Source: Bradyrhizobium manausense (GTDB lineage: Bacteria; Pseudomonadota; Alphaproteobacteria; Rhizobiales; Xanthobacteraceae). Taken from it: DNA of 64,000 nucleotides. The position numbers and the translations under genes were made by a program. Within the stretch, counting starts at the first letter, position 1, and each line of letters opens with the position of its first letter. Positions 14,593 through 23,384 of this stretch are shown here, piece after piece. The stretch is taken from positions 1 through 64,000 of the forward strand of contig NZ_JAFCLG010000010.1 of NCBI RefSeq assembly GCF_018129685.1. The letters run 5' to 3'. The notes beneath the pieces are model-generated. The model ran no database searches. It was not told where the DNA came from and saw only the letters and a program-made list of their open reading frames with translations.

Positions 14593-16362
14593 TTATTCTG
14601 CAGCGACGACGTGCGGCTGTTCATCGTCGACGTCGGCAGTAGCCTCGTCGTCATCCGCGAGGAATTCAGGCAAGGCCCCGACTTCACCGTCGGCGTCTTG
14701 CTCCGCGGCAGCGACCTCGACGAGACGGAGCGGCTCGGGCAGCCAACCCGTGCCCTCCAACAGCCGTTCGGCCTCCCGGGCCATGTCACCCTTCTTTAGG
14801 TGGTCGATGAGTTGCACCGATTGCTCGCCTTTGGCCTCGCGCACAGATTCGAGAATGCGAGGCTTGGTGACCCGACCGAGGTAGTTGTCGACGGTCGGCT
14901 TCCAGCCCACCGTCACCATGTCGAGTCCGACGGCACGAGCCAGGACATCGGCCTGGTCGAGTCGGCCACGAACGCTATGCGCGGAGACATGACCTCCGTT
15001 ATAGCGGTTGGCCGGTTCGTAGAGCGCGTTCACCGCGGACGATGCGCAATGCGCGAACAGCGCCGCCTGCTCCTTGCCGTCAAACGCCGTGAGGACGTTC
15101 CAGAGATCGTCTTCGCCTTTGGGAAGACGGGCCTTCCATCCATCGTGCCTGATGTCGATGGCTTCCGCCGATGCGCTCTCCTTCAGACCCGGCGCCTGTG
15201 CCGGGAATGTGGGTGTGCGGATCGAGATCTCGAGGCAGCCGCTCGACGACGCGAAGCGATAGAACGTCGCCAGCACGAAATTGTGCAGTACCGCCTGGAA
15301 GGCGATGGCCGGATCGTTTGCCAGTGCATTGCGCAATGCCAAAGTCCGATGGGCGGTCAGCTCGGTGACGAGCCGATCCGGCAGGGGTTTGACGGTGTCG
15401 TCGTCGTCCTCCTCGACGGGTTCGGCCGGCGTAGCGCCGACGGTGATGACCGCAGGCTGGACCACGCCGTTTGTCTTTGGTTCCTCGCTGGTCTCTCCGT
15501 CATCCGGTGCGTCGCCCTTGGGATCGACGACGACGCGTGCCTCATCCCCCGGCCGGACGTAGCCGCGGTCGACCGACAGCAGGCCTTCGGCATCGATGCT
15601 GATGAATACACCGGCGCGGGCGATCTCGGCCGGATCGTAAATGAGCGACCGGGCTTCGAAGGCGGACCGCGACCTTTCGATCTCGGCGAGGCGCTGATCG
15701 ATTGCATCAGGGAATTCGTCGGCATCCTGATAGTCCGCCTCGATCTTGGTATACTCGGCGTTGAGGGCGTCAAGCGTCACCTGCTCTTCCTCGGTCAGGT
15801 CGGCCGGCTCGCCGTCAAGCTCGCGCAGGCCGTTGGTGTGGCCGTAGGGGAAATTGATCGCCACCGCGATCCACTTCCAGCCTTCGATCGCGATCGTCTC
15901 GGCCTCGGCAGTCAGCTTCTCGGTCACGAGACGATCGAGCAGTGGGATATCTTGAAGCCAGCCACCATCGTCATGCTCGAACAGATCCCGCATCACGGCG
16001 CCGCCGGCATGCTCATAGGCATCGAGCCCGATGAATTGGGCGCGGCGGTCCGAGGCGCGGACGGTGTTCTCCGTCAGCATCCGCCGGATCTGGTACGGCT
16101 CATCAAGTTGAGAGCGGCCCACGTTGTCCCAGACCTGCTCCTGTCGTGCCTGGTCGGCAGTCACGGAGAAGGCCATAAGCTGTTCGAGCGTCATGCCGTC
16201 ATCGGCATAAACCTCATGCAGCTTCGGAGACACCGACGCGAGGCGCAGGCGCTGCTTGACGATCGCCGGCGTCACAAAGTGTCGGGCAGCAATCTCTTCC
16301 TCACTCATGCCACCGTCACGCAGCAGCTTAAACGCGCGGAACTGATCCAGCGGATGGAGCGC
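14593..16362 (-). pseudogene. ParB-like partition protein, 3' fragment (cut by transposon)
   Basis: About 590 codons encoding the central and C-terminal parts of a ParB/RepB/Spo0J-like protein. The frame is readable from LHPLDQFRAFKLL just inside the transposon junction; the first internal ATG is at 16308 (MSEEEIAARHFVTP). The HTH region is EEEIAARHFVTPAIVKQRLR, followed by MTLEQLMAFSVTADQARQE, an acidic linker (about codons 300-340) and a long C-terminal domain. The N-terminal part lies 6.5 kb away at 22897-23256, still in the same orientation. The ParB nuclease/CTPase-like domain is therefore separated, and the protein should not be functional unless the element leaves precisely. Confidence 0.85.
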
Positions 16363-16390
16363 TTAGGTTATGCGTCAACTGTCCTGTTAG
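16363..16390. repeat. Terminal inverted repeat, left end of the Tn554/RIT-like element
   Basis: TTAGGTT(A)TGCGTC-AACTGTCCTGTTAG matches, in inverse orientation, the sequence at 22867-22896, with the last 15 bp (AACTGTCCTGTTAG region) identical. The parB reading frame resumes immediately outside this repeat, fixing the end of the inserted DNA to within a few bases. Confidence 0.8.
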
Positions 16391-16474
16391 CTGTATGGCG
16401 TTGATTCTTTTACCTTTCTGGTTGCGCCTTGCATTTTGGGTGTATCTTTGGCGCTGAAGCGTTGCCGTTTGGTG

Positions 16475-17134
16475 TCAATCACGATGGCTTTCTCGACGGA
16501 AGCGATAGTCGCCCTTTGATAAGCGTAGTGCTTTGGCGATAGCCTTGTTGATGTCGTCGAGATTGCAGGACTCCGGGTGGAACTTGCCGCCAGCCCATCG
16601 ATGCATGGCTTTGTGTTCTTCATGGTCGGGGTCGAGCCAGGCCTCGAGGAAGTTGGCATAGCCTGAAGGCCCACCAGCGTCTTCGGGAGGTCCTGAGCGT
16701 GCGGCGGCGATACAGCGAGGATATTTGGCGCTCTCCTCGCGTGCGACGCGCTCCAAGCGCAGCAGATGACGCCAATTATCGCCAAAGTCGTATTCGTAGA
16801 GGATCGTGAGAGGGTTTTCCTCGGGGTCGTAGGGAAAGTGAAGGTCGATCATCCTGACCTCGGTCGCCTCGAAGGTCCGGCTGTCGGACAGACCGTCCTC
16901 ATCGAACTCCGGGGCTCCATAGATAAGACCGCCAATATTGAAGTGATGCAAATGGCTGTCGGTCCAGCCAAAGGCGGCCTGCAGCACCTCGTGGAGTTGG
17001 GCGAGGTTGAGAGTGATTGGCAGTTCGAGAGTGCGGCTGATCTTGGGCTCGATGCCAAGGATATGAACCTCGGCGCGCACAATGAAGCTATCTGGATCGA
17101 AGGGGTCAAGCATGCCGCAGATCATGCCGCGCAT
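16475..17134 (-). CDS. Plasmid pRiA4b ORF-3 family protein (transposon passenger)
   Basis: A protein of about 219 residues of the pRiA4b ORF-3 (IS1096 TnpR-like) family: RAEVHILGIEPKISRTLELP, LAQLHEVLQAAFGWTDSHLH, LTILYEYDFGDNWRHLLRLE, RCIAAARSGPPEDAGGPSGY and the C-terminal YANFLEAWLDPDHEEHK. The family is common in mobile elements; its biochemical role is not known. Several ATG codons are possible (17134, 17125, 17113) and none has a strong ribosome-binding site, so the start is uncertain. It lies between the TnpC-like gene and the left end of the transposon and so appears to be cargo. Confidence 0.75.
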   Translation of the reverse strand: MRGMICGMLDPFDPDSFIVRAEVHILGIEPKISRTLELPITLNLAQLHEVLQAAFGWTDSHLHHFNIGGLIYGAPEFDEDGLSDSRTFEATEVRMIDLHFPYDPEENPLTILYEYDFGDNWRHLLRLERVAREESAKYPRCIAAARSGPPEDAGGPSGYANFLEAWLDPDHEEHKAMHRWAGGKFHPESCNLDDINKAIAKALRLSKGDYRFRRESHRD

Positions 17135-17212
17135 GATTGTCGCAGGCAATGGATGGGGCGACAATTGTCCTTCGACGAGCGCAGCGACACGAACCGGCAA
17201 TCGTAAACGACG

Positions 17213-17695
17213 TCAGGATTTTGGCCCACGCGGGAGGGCCACCGGCTTCATGGCGCGATCGCGCTCAGTGATCAGGCGGGCATTATGACGCTTCTGCCGC
17301 TCAACCTCCGTTTCGGCTTCGAGGATGCGCTTCAGCAGGACGGCATTTTCCGTCACCATACGCCGCTCCTCGATCTGCAAGACCTGGATCAGAGCGCGCT
17401 GCTGGGCGAGTTTGTCTTCCCAGGCCGCCAGCTTCTCGGGGACGATCCTGCGATCGCTGGCGCGACGCAACTCGTCGATCATCGAACGATGATTGGTGTA
17501 GATCGCGTTGCGGCCGACACGCGCCTCACGTGCGAGCGTGGCAACGGTCAGACGGTAGGATCGCTTTTGTAGGTCCGGGTGTGTGGGCAGTCCCTTAACC
17601 AGGCGCTCCAGAGCCTCCCGCAGCTTGCGGTCCGTGTTGCGCAGCCGTTTTTCGTGCGGCGTCAGCGCTGGCATTTTGCCGGTTTTACGCGTCAT
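17213..17695 (-). CDS. tnpC: DUF6262 / TnpC-like transposition protein
   Basis: A 160-residue basic protein: the N-terminal half has a wHTH-like part (RLTVATLAREARVGRNAIYT) and the C-terminal half a coiled coil (LAAWEDKLAQQRALIQVLQI to about residue 145). This matches DUF6262, which includes TnpC of Tn554, an accessory protein that sets orientation and efficiency of insertion. ATG 17695 overlaps the stop of the 624-residue recombinase by 11 bp, so the two are translationally coupled. Confidence 0.75.
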   Translation of the reverse strand: MTRKTGKMPALTPHEKRLRNTDRKLREALERLVKGLPTHPDLQKRSYRLTVATLAREARVGRNAIYTNHRSMIDELRRASDRRIVPEKLAAWEDKLAQQRALIQVLQIEERRMVTENAVLLKRILEAETEVERQKRHNARLITERDRAMKPVALPRGPKS

Positions 17696-19559
17696 CGCGT
17701 GCATCCTTTCCATGATCGAGATCGCCGAGGATGCGGTCGCATTCGGCAATCCGTGTCTCGGCAAGCTCGCGACTGACCGGGTCGAGGCCAGGATGAGCGA
17801 GAAGATCGGCATTGCGATCGCGGCGCGCCTGCCAGACCGGTCGATGCTTGGCCGTAACGGCAAAGTTGGCGCAGGTGAGACACGTGCTTTCAGTCCTCAG
17901 CACGGGGTTCGGCCCTTTTTCATCGCCGAAGCAGGCCGCCGTTTCGACGCGATAGACGCAATAGCCCCAGTCGCAGACCCCGAGGCGGAGATCAGTCTCT
18001 TCCATCAGGAAGCGGACGTAGGCCTGGGCATCGCCGTCACGCGTGCGTCCCCGGAACTGCGAGCGAGCGGCAATCATCCGCCCGCCCTTGCCGCCAAGCG
18101 CTGTCGCCGTCAGCACCTCTTCGAGGGCGGCGCGCGTTTCCTCCTGAGCATGGCGATCGATAAGGTCGTCGAGAGCGAAGTCGGTCCCAACATAACCGCG
18201 ATCGGTCATCGCACGGGTGACATGACCGAAGTGCGCCTGAAGCGCATGCAGGCCGGTCCGGTCGCGCTTGCCGACGAAGCGGGCGAAGGTCTTTCGGCCC
18301 TGATGCGTGTTCAGATGCCAGGGCTCACCCTGATGATGCGGCAGAGCGATGAACGGCGCGAACTGGTTGTTCAACCGCGATATGATCGTGGAGACGACGG
18401 GCAAATTAATCCGGGCCGCGGGACCAATAAGGCCGTTGCTGGCCATCGCCAGAAAGAGATCGGGCCGCCCGCTTTGGGCGCGCAAGCGGGCCGACAGTCG
18501 TTCCATGACCAGGATGGCGCGTTCGACCGGCGGCGGCGCGACCCAGCGATGGGCCTCGCCATCAGCGCCGCGTGCTGTCTTGTAGATCCGGCCAACGAGA
18601 TAGGCGAAGCTTTCGCTGCCATCACCTGAGGGATGCTGCTCGATGCAGCCGACTTGAAGCCCGATAATCTCCGAGACCCGGGCGCCGATCAGATAGGCAA
18701 TGACGACGAAGCAGGCGTCGTAGATACGATCGACAAGATACCGCACCTGCTTGGTGCTGCTGACAGGTACGGCATGCCATGGCGCGTCCTCGCCGGGTAA
18801 CGTCGAGAATGTGAACGCGGCGATCGCGTCGGTCACGATGAAGCCAGCCTTCGTCTGGCTGATCCCCTGCGCAAGCGCATCGTCATAAACGGTCTGCGCC
18901 AGCGTCTGCAACGCGATGACATCATCAGCCGGGGCTCCGATCAGTCGCAACGCCGCCGAGACCAGCGGGACGGCGATCTCATCGGGCGTATAGGGCAGCC
19001 AACCGCGATCATGACGGAGCATAGGCTTCCCAATGCCCGGGAACGGATCAGCGATCGCCACTTCCGGGAACTTCGCCCCCTGCAGGTAAAGACGTGTCAG
19101 CAGGTTGGCGTATTTTTGCAACGTCCCCGACTTCAAGGGCTTATCCGTCTCTTTGCCCGGGCGCGTCGCCATCGATGCTAAGAACCGCTCGCAAGCGTCG
19201 CGATCGAGATCGACGAAGCGCCGATATCCTTGCGCTGCCATCCAGCGGATCAGTATCCGCAAATCCTTGAAGACGGAGACGATGGTTGCTTCATGGACAT
19301 TGCGACGGCCGGGCGGCGGGTCCAGCTTCAGGCTCCACAGGAACAGCTTTGCCGCCTCTCGCCAATCTGTCCAGTGCGGATCGCTGAACCGGCTGTCGTC
19401 AGCAAGGATAAAGCCCCAGTCGAGCGAGAAGTCACTCCGGTTGCCGCCCGGGCGGTATCCGTCGAGATGCCAGACCTGATCCGACCACACCGAGCGTGCC
19501 GAGATCCGAATTGGCGAGCGTGTCGCGGCGGGAAGAGCGAATGCCGTGGAAGTCGCCAT
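17685..19559 (-). CDS. Tyrosine recombinase, third of trio (624 residues)
   Basis: A site-specific recombinase of the phage integrase family with all catalytic boxes present: Arg in YLIGARVSEIIGLQ, the HxxR-type box HLNTHQGRKTFARF, the second His in LQAHFGHV and the presumed nucleophile Tyr in DRGYVG. The C-terminal extension has cysteine pairs (CDWGYC, then CLTC) that could bind zinc, as in large Tn554-type recombinases. It starts 3 bp after the stop of the 603-residue recombinase. Expected to act with the other two proteins to cut and rejoin the element's ends. Confidence 0.82.
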   Translation of the reverse strand: MATSTAFALPAATRSPIRISARSVWSDQVWHLDGYRPGGNRSDFSLDWGFILADDSRFSDPHWTDWREAAKLFLWSLKLDPPPGRRNVHEATIVSVFKDLRILIRWMAAQGYRRFVDLDRDACERFLASMATRPGKETDKPLKSGTLQKYANLLTRLYLQGAKFPEVAIADPFPGIGKPMLRHDRGWLPYTPDEIAVPLVSAALRLIGAPADDVIALQTLAQTVYDDALAQGISQTKAGFIVTDAIAAFTFSTLPGEDAPWHAVPVSSTKQVRYLVDRIYDACFVVIAYLIGARVSEIIGLQVGCIEQHPSGDGSESFAYLVGRIYKTARGADGEAHRWVAPPPVERAILVMERLSARLRAQSGRPDLFLAMASNGLIGPAARINLPVVSTIISRLNNQFAPFIALPHHQGEPWHLNTHQGRKTFARFVGKRDRTGLHALQAHFGHVTRAMTDRGYVGTDFALDDLIDRHAQEETRAALEEVLTATALGGKGGRMIAARSQFRGRTRDGDAQAYVRFLMEETDLRLGVCDWGYCVYRVETAACFGDEKGPNPVLRTESTCLTCANFAVTAKHRPVWQARRDRNADLLAHPGLDPVSRELAETRIAECDRILGDLDHGKDARDDA

Positions 19560-19562
19560 CGT

Positions 19563-21374
19563 TCACTCCAGCGCCGGAGGTGTTGGCAGCGTCATCATTC
19601 GAGTTTCGGCCTTCGCGCGCAGGGATTGCGGGAAGTCCGGCAGTATGTCGTCGACCAGAATGCGCAAGCTCGATGCGTACAGAAGCTCGAAGCGGCGCGG
19701 ATCGAGGCGTTCACGCGCCCGCTCCAGTTCGCTCTTCGCCTGAAGAATGCGCGCCATGTGTTCCGCGTCGATCGGGATGACCAGTCCAGGGCAGCGCAGA
19801 CATCCGCCGAAGTGCCGGCAGACCCTGCCAGCCGTCGAACCGGATGCCGTCCCCGCAATCGGATTGAGACAATCATGGCTGAACGGGGCTATCGCGTTGG
19901 CGCCCAGGGCAATCCGCTCTCGCGCCGTATGATCCCCAGCGTCGATCTCCGTACCGATAATCCAGCCGAGCATCAGGTCCTGCAATCTGGCGATGGCCTC
20001 GCGCTGGACACGGCGCGTCTGCGGCCCCTTGATGTAAAGTTCGGTCGTGTCGACGCGAGCGTGATTGAGCACGTCCTGTGTCACGACGATATCGCCGCCG
20101 GACGCCTTGTAATATTCGGTGGCGACGCTACCGCGCAGCAGCACGGCAGCAAAATCCGGCAGCAAAGGCCGTGCCCGTTCGGGTGCTGCCTTATTCCAGA
20201 TGGCGATCCGAGCGTTCGAACGGCTGACGAACGGTTTCAAAGCATGCGACAATGTCGCCTCGGGAATGAGCGTGACTGTATCCTTCTTCTCGCTCTTCAC
20301 CAGGAACAAACGGCTCCGATCCTGTCGGCTGGCCCGAGATGCAAGTGGCGCCGTCATCGCCAATAGCCTGTCGAGCAGGTTCGGCGCGGCATACCGGCGA
20401 CGGCGATCGAAGGATCGTCTTTGCGCGCGCTTGATCGTCCGTCCGGCCCGAGGCTTTGCCCACTCGATGATGACGCGATGCTCATCGAGCGGATGCGCCA
20501 CCTGGCAATCGCGTGTGATCAACCGCAGCGCGTCCGGATTGCCTGCGGTCTGGATCGCAATGGCAATGAAGAAGGCAACGACCGTTTCTCCGGTCAGGTG
20601 AAGATAGCCTCCGAGATGACGCAGCCCCCCATGACGTGCGACTGCCGATATGTTGACCTGGCTCCGGATCGCGAGAGTGCGCGAAGGCAGGACCCCGTCA
20701 TTCACCCCGGCGAGCGCCCGGATCAGGTCGCAAAGTTCGGGATCGACACCATCAACCGGTCCGCTCGTGGCGAGAATCCTTCGCCCCGTTTCGAAGCGCT
20801 CCCAAGCCTCGTCGATCTCCTCGTAACAGGCACGAAGGATGGCTTTGAGGTCGTCTCCGCCAAGGCGTGTGCGGGGATCGGCATGGCGGTTCGGCCAGGA
20901 CCGCCAGGGGAAGTCGATACGCGCGGGCAACCGGGATGGATGCCGACGCTTGGTCCAGTCGATCATCTGACGCAGCTGCATCAGCACATTCGCCCGCGAC
21001 CCCTTCGACCAGGGCTTGTTCGTCTGTCCCGCGATCTGTTGATCCAGCCAGGCGACATAGCGCCCGACCATTGCGGTGGTCAGATCCCCTGCAGAAAGAA
21101 CATGCCCGTCCTCCACCGCAAAGCGCGCGAAGACGCGCAGCGCCATCCAGCAATGACGCAGCGTGTCGGAGCTCGATGCGGCATGATGATTGCGGAAGGC
21201 GTCTGCCAGAAGCATCGCAATGTCTGTCGGCAAACCAAGCTTGCCGAGATCGTAGCGCTTTGCGACCTCGCCCCAACCGTCACGAAAGACGGCGACGGTA
21301 TCGACCGGCTGGTCCAGCACAATCGGTGACGCAGCCGATAGACGCCGGTCGATACGCTCACGCTTACCGGCCAT
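19563..21374 (-). CDS. Tyrosine recombinase-like protein, second of trio, degenerate active site (603 residues)
   Basis: A TnpB-like recombinase of 603 residues. The box II end is present (VLNHARVDTTELYIKG, with His and the nucleophile-position Tyr), but the first Arg motif reads IQTAGNPDALRLI, where the usual TGLR is replaced, and the HxxR box reads VLLRGSVAT without the His. A C-terminal cysteine cluster (CRHFGGCLRC) may bind zinc. It overlaps the 410-residue recombinase gene by 11 bp. The altered boxes suggest a structural or partner role rather than independent catalysis; this is inferred from the sequence only. Confidence 0.78.
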   Translation of the reverse strand: MAGKRERIDRRLSAASPIVLDQPVDTVAVFRDGWGEVAKRYDLGKLGLPTDIAMLLADAFRNHHAASSSDTLRHCWMALRVFARFAVEDGHVLSAGDLTTAMVGRYVAWLDQQIAGQTNKPWSKGSRANVLMQLRQMIDWTKRRHPSRLPARIDFPWRSWPNRHADPRTRLGGDDLKAILRACYEEIDEAWERFETGRRILATSGPVDGVDPELCDLIRALAGVNDGVLPSRTLAIRSQVNISAVARHGGLRHLGGYLHLTGETVVAFFIAIAIQTAGNPDALRLITRDCQVAHPLDEHRVIIEWAKPRAGRTIKRAQRRSFDRRRRYAAPNLLDRLLAMTAPLASRASRQDRSRLFLVKSEKKDTVTLIPEATLSHALKPFVSRSNARIAIWNKAAPERARPLLPDFAAVLLRGSVATEYYKASGGDIVVTQDVLNHARVDTTELYIKGPQTRRVQREAIARLQDLMLGWIIGTEIDAGDHTARERIALGANAIAPFSHDCLNPIAGTASGSTAGRVCRHFGGCLRCPGLVIPIDAEHMARILQAKSELERARERLDPRRFELLYASSLRILVDDILPDFPQSLRAKAETRMMTLPTPPALE

Positions 21375-22596
21375 CGGGGATCAACTCACCGTAGAGATAG
21401 TCGATGCTGTCGGCGAGTTCCCGGGCATTGAGCTCGACGCAGCGCAGGTAGATCGCCGTGCTCTGGATCGAACTGTGCCCGAGCAGGACCTGGACGATCT
21501 TCAGCGGATTGAGGTCAGGCGTGGTTGATGCCTGTCGCTGTAATCGCACCAGCATGGTCATCGCAAAGGTATGGCGCAACCAATGCAGCGAACCCGCCAC
21601 GCCGGCGGCTCGGAAAGCTTCCGCAAACACCGCCGTCAATCGTGTCTTGCTGACCGCATTCCCCTGCAGATTGAGGAAGAGCGCCGATGGTGGCCGATAA
21701 TCCGACCGTTGGCGACGCAATGCCCGGACCTGCGGCGTGCGCACTTCGTCGATATAGCGTTGCGTGCGATCAACCAGGCGGATCGGCGGGTAGATCGTGC
21801 GAGGCTTGTCGCCCTTGGTGATCGTCAAGGGCACGCCGACCAGCGGATGATCCTCGTCATCAAGATGTGCTGTCTCCGGGACCTGGAAGACAGCTAAGCC
21901 GCAAAGCTCCTTGCGCCGTAATCCCGTCGCGAGCGCCCATTCCGCCATCAGGCGGTAGGGCATCTCCAACTGGGCGAAGACCCGGCGCAACTGATCGACC
22001 CGCAACGGTCGCGGCAAGCGCTCATGCTCGGCAACAGTCAAGATGTTCGCCGCCACGACACCGGGGCGCGCGTTGACATGCGCAAGGAACGATTGTCGGC
22101 GGCCAGGGCCCACCCGCACGTCGACAAAGTGGAACGGCAAGGCCTCGATCCAGCCGCGCCCCTGCGCCCAGACATAAAACCGGCAGACCGTGCGAACCCG
22201 ATCATTCACCGTCGACCGCGCGTATGGCCGCTTCGTATGTGGGCTCGGTTGCGACAGCATGCGATTGCGCCAGGCCGCAATCTCCGCCTCGCTCACCGCG
22301 CGCCAGTCGAGACCAGATTGCTCCAGACTGTCGAACCAATCATGCAGGTGCTCGCAGTAGGTCCGTATCGTTTCCGCCGCATGCGAGCGGCCCGGAATCG
22401 TCGCCAATTCCATCAGCCAGGCGAACGCCGGCTCGATAATCGCCATCCGTTCAGACAGCAGTATAGGAAACCCAGCCTGGATTGCGGCATAGCCCATCGC
22501 CGCCTTGATGATCCGCACCACACTGTCCTCTTTGGTCCTAGCCGTCCGAAACGGCAAAAGACACCGCGCTGGACGCAACTCCCTGTACAGCAACAA
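21364..22596 (-). CDS. Tyrosine recombinase, first of trio (410 residues)
   Basis: A TnpA-like integrase with a SAM-like core-binding domain (about 55-180) and a complete catalytic domain: Arg in ATGLRRKEL (R227), HWLR (H338, R341), LLGHSS (H374) and Tyr in AIYLR (Y383). The start is uncertain: the ATG at 22596 adds a basic 34-residue segment before MGYAAIQAGFP. It is the promoter-proximal gene of the transposon operon. Confidence 0.83.
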   Translation of the reverse strand: MLLYRELRPARCLLPFRTARTKEDSVVRIIKAAMGYAAIQAGFPILLSERMAIIEPAFAWLMELATIPGRSHAAETIRTYCEHLHDWFDSLEQSGLDWRAVSEAEIAAWRNRMLSQPSPHTKRPYARSTVNDRVRTVCRFYVWAQGRGWIEALPFHFVDVRVGPGRRQSFLAHVNARPGVVAANILTVAEHERLPRPLRVDQLRRVFAQLEMPYRLMAEWALATGLRRKELCGLAVFQVPETAHLDDEDHPLVGVPLTITKGDKPRTIYPPIRLVDRTQRYIDEVRTPQVRALRRQRSDYRPPSALFLNLQGNAVSKTRLTAVFAEAFRAAGVAGSLHWLRHTFAMTMLVRLQRQASTTPDLNPLKIVQVLLGHSSIQSTAIYLRCVELNARELADSIDYLYGELIPDGR

Positions 22597-22866
22597 AGAA
22601 GACAGCTTCCCGAACCAGTTGTTATTAAGCGGAGCGCCTACGGCGCACTCTTTTGTTTAGGATGCGAGGGGTTCCCCTCGCGCTCTCCCGCTCGCCGCGT
22701 GGCAGGGTTGCAGGACTTCGCCTGCAACCATTTGACTAGCTTGTGGTGTCGCCGCCGCGTCAAGCGTTGTCCTCGCTACGCTGCGGGAACGCTTGACTCG
22801 GACGTCTGTGTGCCTTCCTCGAAATGCCCCACGCATATGAACCATCACGATGACAGCCAAACGACT
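22597..22866. promoter_or_regulatory. Transposon end region with dense hairpins upstream of the recombinase operon
   Basis: No credible gene. Perfect hairpins are GCGAGGGG-TT-CCCCTCGC (about 22659-22682) and GGTTGCAGG-ACTTCG-CCTGCAACC (about 22704-22727), with a further imperfect pair AAGCGTT/AACGCTT near 22765-22795. It should hold the promoter of the recombinase operon and possibly accessory binding sites near the right end. Confidence 0.45.
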
Positions 22867-22896
22867 CTAACAGGACAGTTCGAACACAGAACCTAA
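22867..22896. repeat. Terminal inverted repeat, right end of the Tn554/RIT-like element
   Basis: CTAACAGGACAGTT-CGAACACAGAACCTAA is the inverse of the left-end repeat at 16363-16390, with one extra base and two mismatches in the inner half. The parB frame (SLAENDERI) is intact just outside it. Confidence 0.8.
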
Positions 22897-23256
22897 CAGG
22901 CCGATCCGTTCATCATTCTCGGCGAGGGAATCATCCTCGGCGATGCCACTGTCCCGGACCACGCACGGCACGGGCTGGGTCTTTGCCATACGCTTCTGCT
23001 TCACCAGCAGTTCGAGCGCGCGGTAGCGGCGTCCACCAGCGGGCACCTCGAACATGCCGGTCTCCTGGCCGTCGGCATCGACGACCGCACGAACGCTCAG
23101 GCTTTGCAGCAGCGTGCGCTGGGCGATGCTCTCTGCCAGTTGATCGATCGAGACGCCGGCCTTCACACGCCGAATGTTGGACTGGCTGAGCACCAGCTTG
23201 TTGAAGGGAATGTCTCGCGATGGACTGAGCTTGATTTTCTGAACGGCGCTTGCCAT
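22897..23256 (-). pseudogene. ParB-like partition protein, 5' fragment
   Basis: Encodes about 120 N-terminal residues of the interrupted ParB: MASAVQKIKLSPSRDIPFNK, then LVLSQSNIRRVKAGVSIDQL and the ParB signature FEVPAGGRRYRALELL followed by VPCVVRD and DSLAENDERI. The reading frame then runs into the transposon end and stops. The matching remainder begins at 16362. ATG 23256 has a GGAGAAA ribosome-binding site, preceded by a structured leader (23271-23311). Confidence 0.85.
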
Positions 23257-23270
23257 GTCGGTTTCTCCAC

Positions 23271-23311
23271 GACGGGCGGCCGAAAGACTCTCTTTCGACC
23301 TCCAACCCGTC
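23271..23311 (-). promoter_or_regulatory. Structured leader of parB
   Basis: An outer stem GACGGG...CCCGTC encloses a perfect inner hairpin CGAAAGA-GAG-TCTTTCG. It ends 2 nt before the GGAGAAA ribosome-binding site. The whole block of about 90 bp (23261-23350) is similar to that before ardC (24341-24428). Confidence 0.6.
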
Positions 23312-23384
23312 ACCGACTAACCGGCACGCCTCTCACTCTCTGACTCGCGGTAACGACTGAAAGCGGAAGCAGGAGGCTTACTCT

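Larger units (their letters stand above)
16363..22896 (-). mobile_element. Tn554/RIT-like transposon with three tyrosine recombinases
   Basis: A 6.5-kb insertion in the parB gene, bounded by imperfect inverted repeats of 28-30 bp (16363-16390 and 22867-22896). It carries, in order on the minus strand, recombinases of 410, 603 and 624 residues with overlapping or nearly abutting ends, a DUF6262/TnpC-like protein and a pRiA4b ORF-3 protein. The architecture of adjoining tyrosine recombinases plus a small TnpC-like protein is that of Tn554 and of RIT (recombinase-in-trio) elements. No clear target-site duplication is visible at the junctions, as expected for that class. The boundaries come from the split parB frame and the repeats. 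Confidence 0.85.

Noticed and set aside
16309..16362. ATG 16308 as the start of a separate intact ParB-like gene
   Set aside because: Codons upstream of 16308 up to the transposon end continue the ParB family sequence, so the ATG is internal and the gene is truncated.
14800..16404. Long plus-strand open frame of 534 codons
   Set aside because: Antisense to the ParB-like 3' fragment, which has clear family motifs; composition and lack of motifs mark it as a high-GC shadow.
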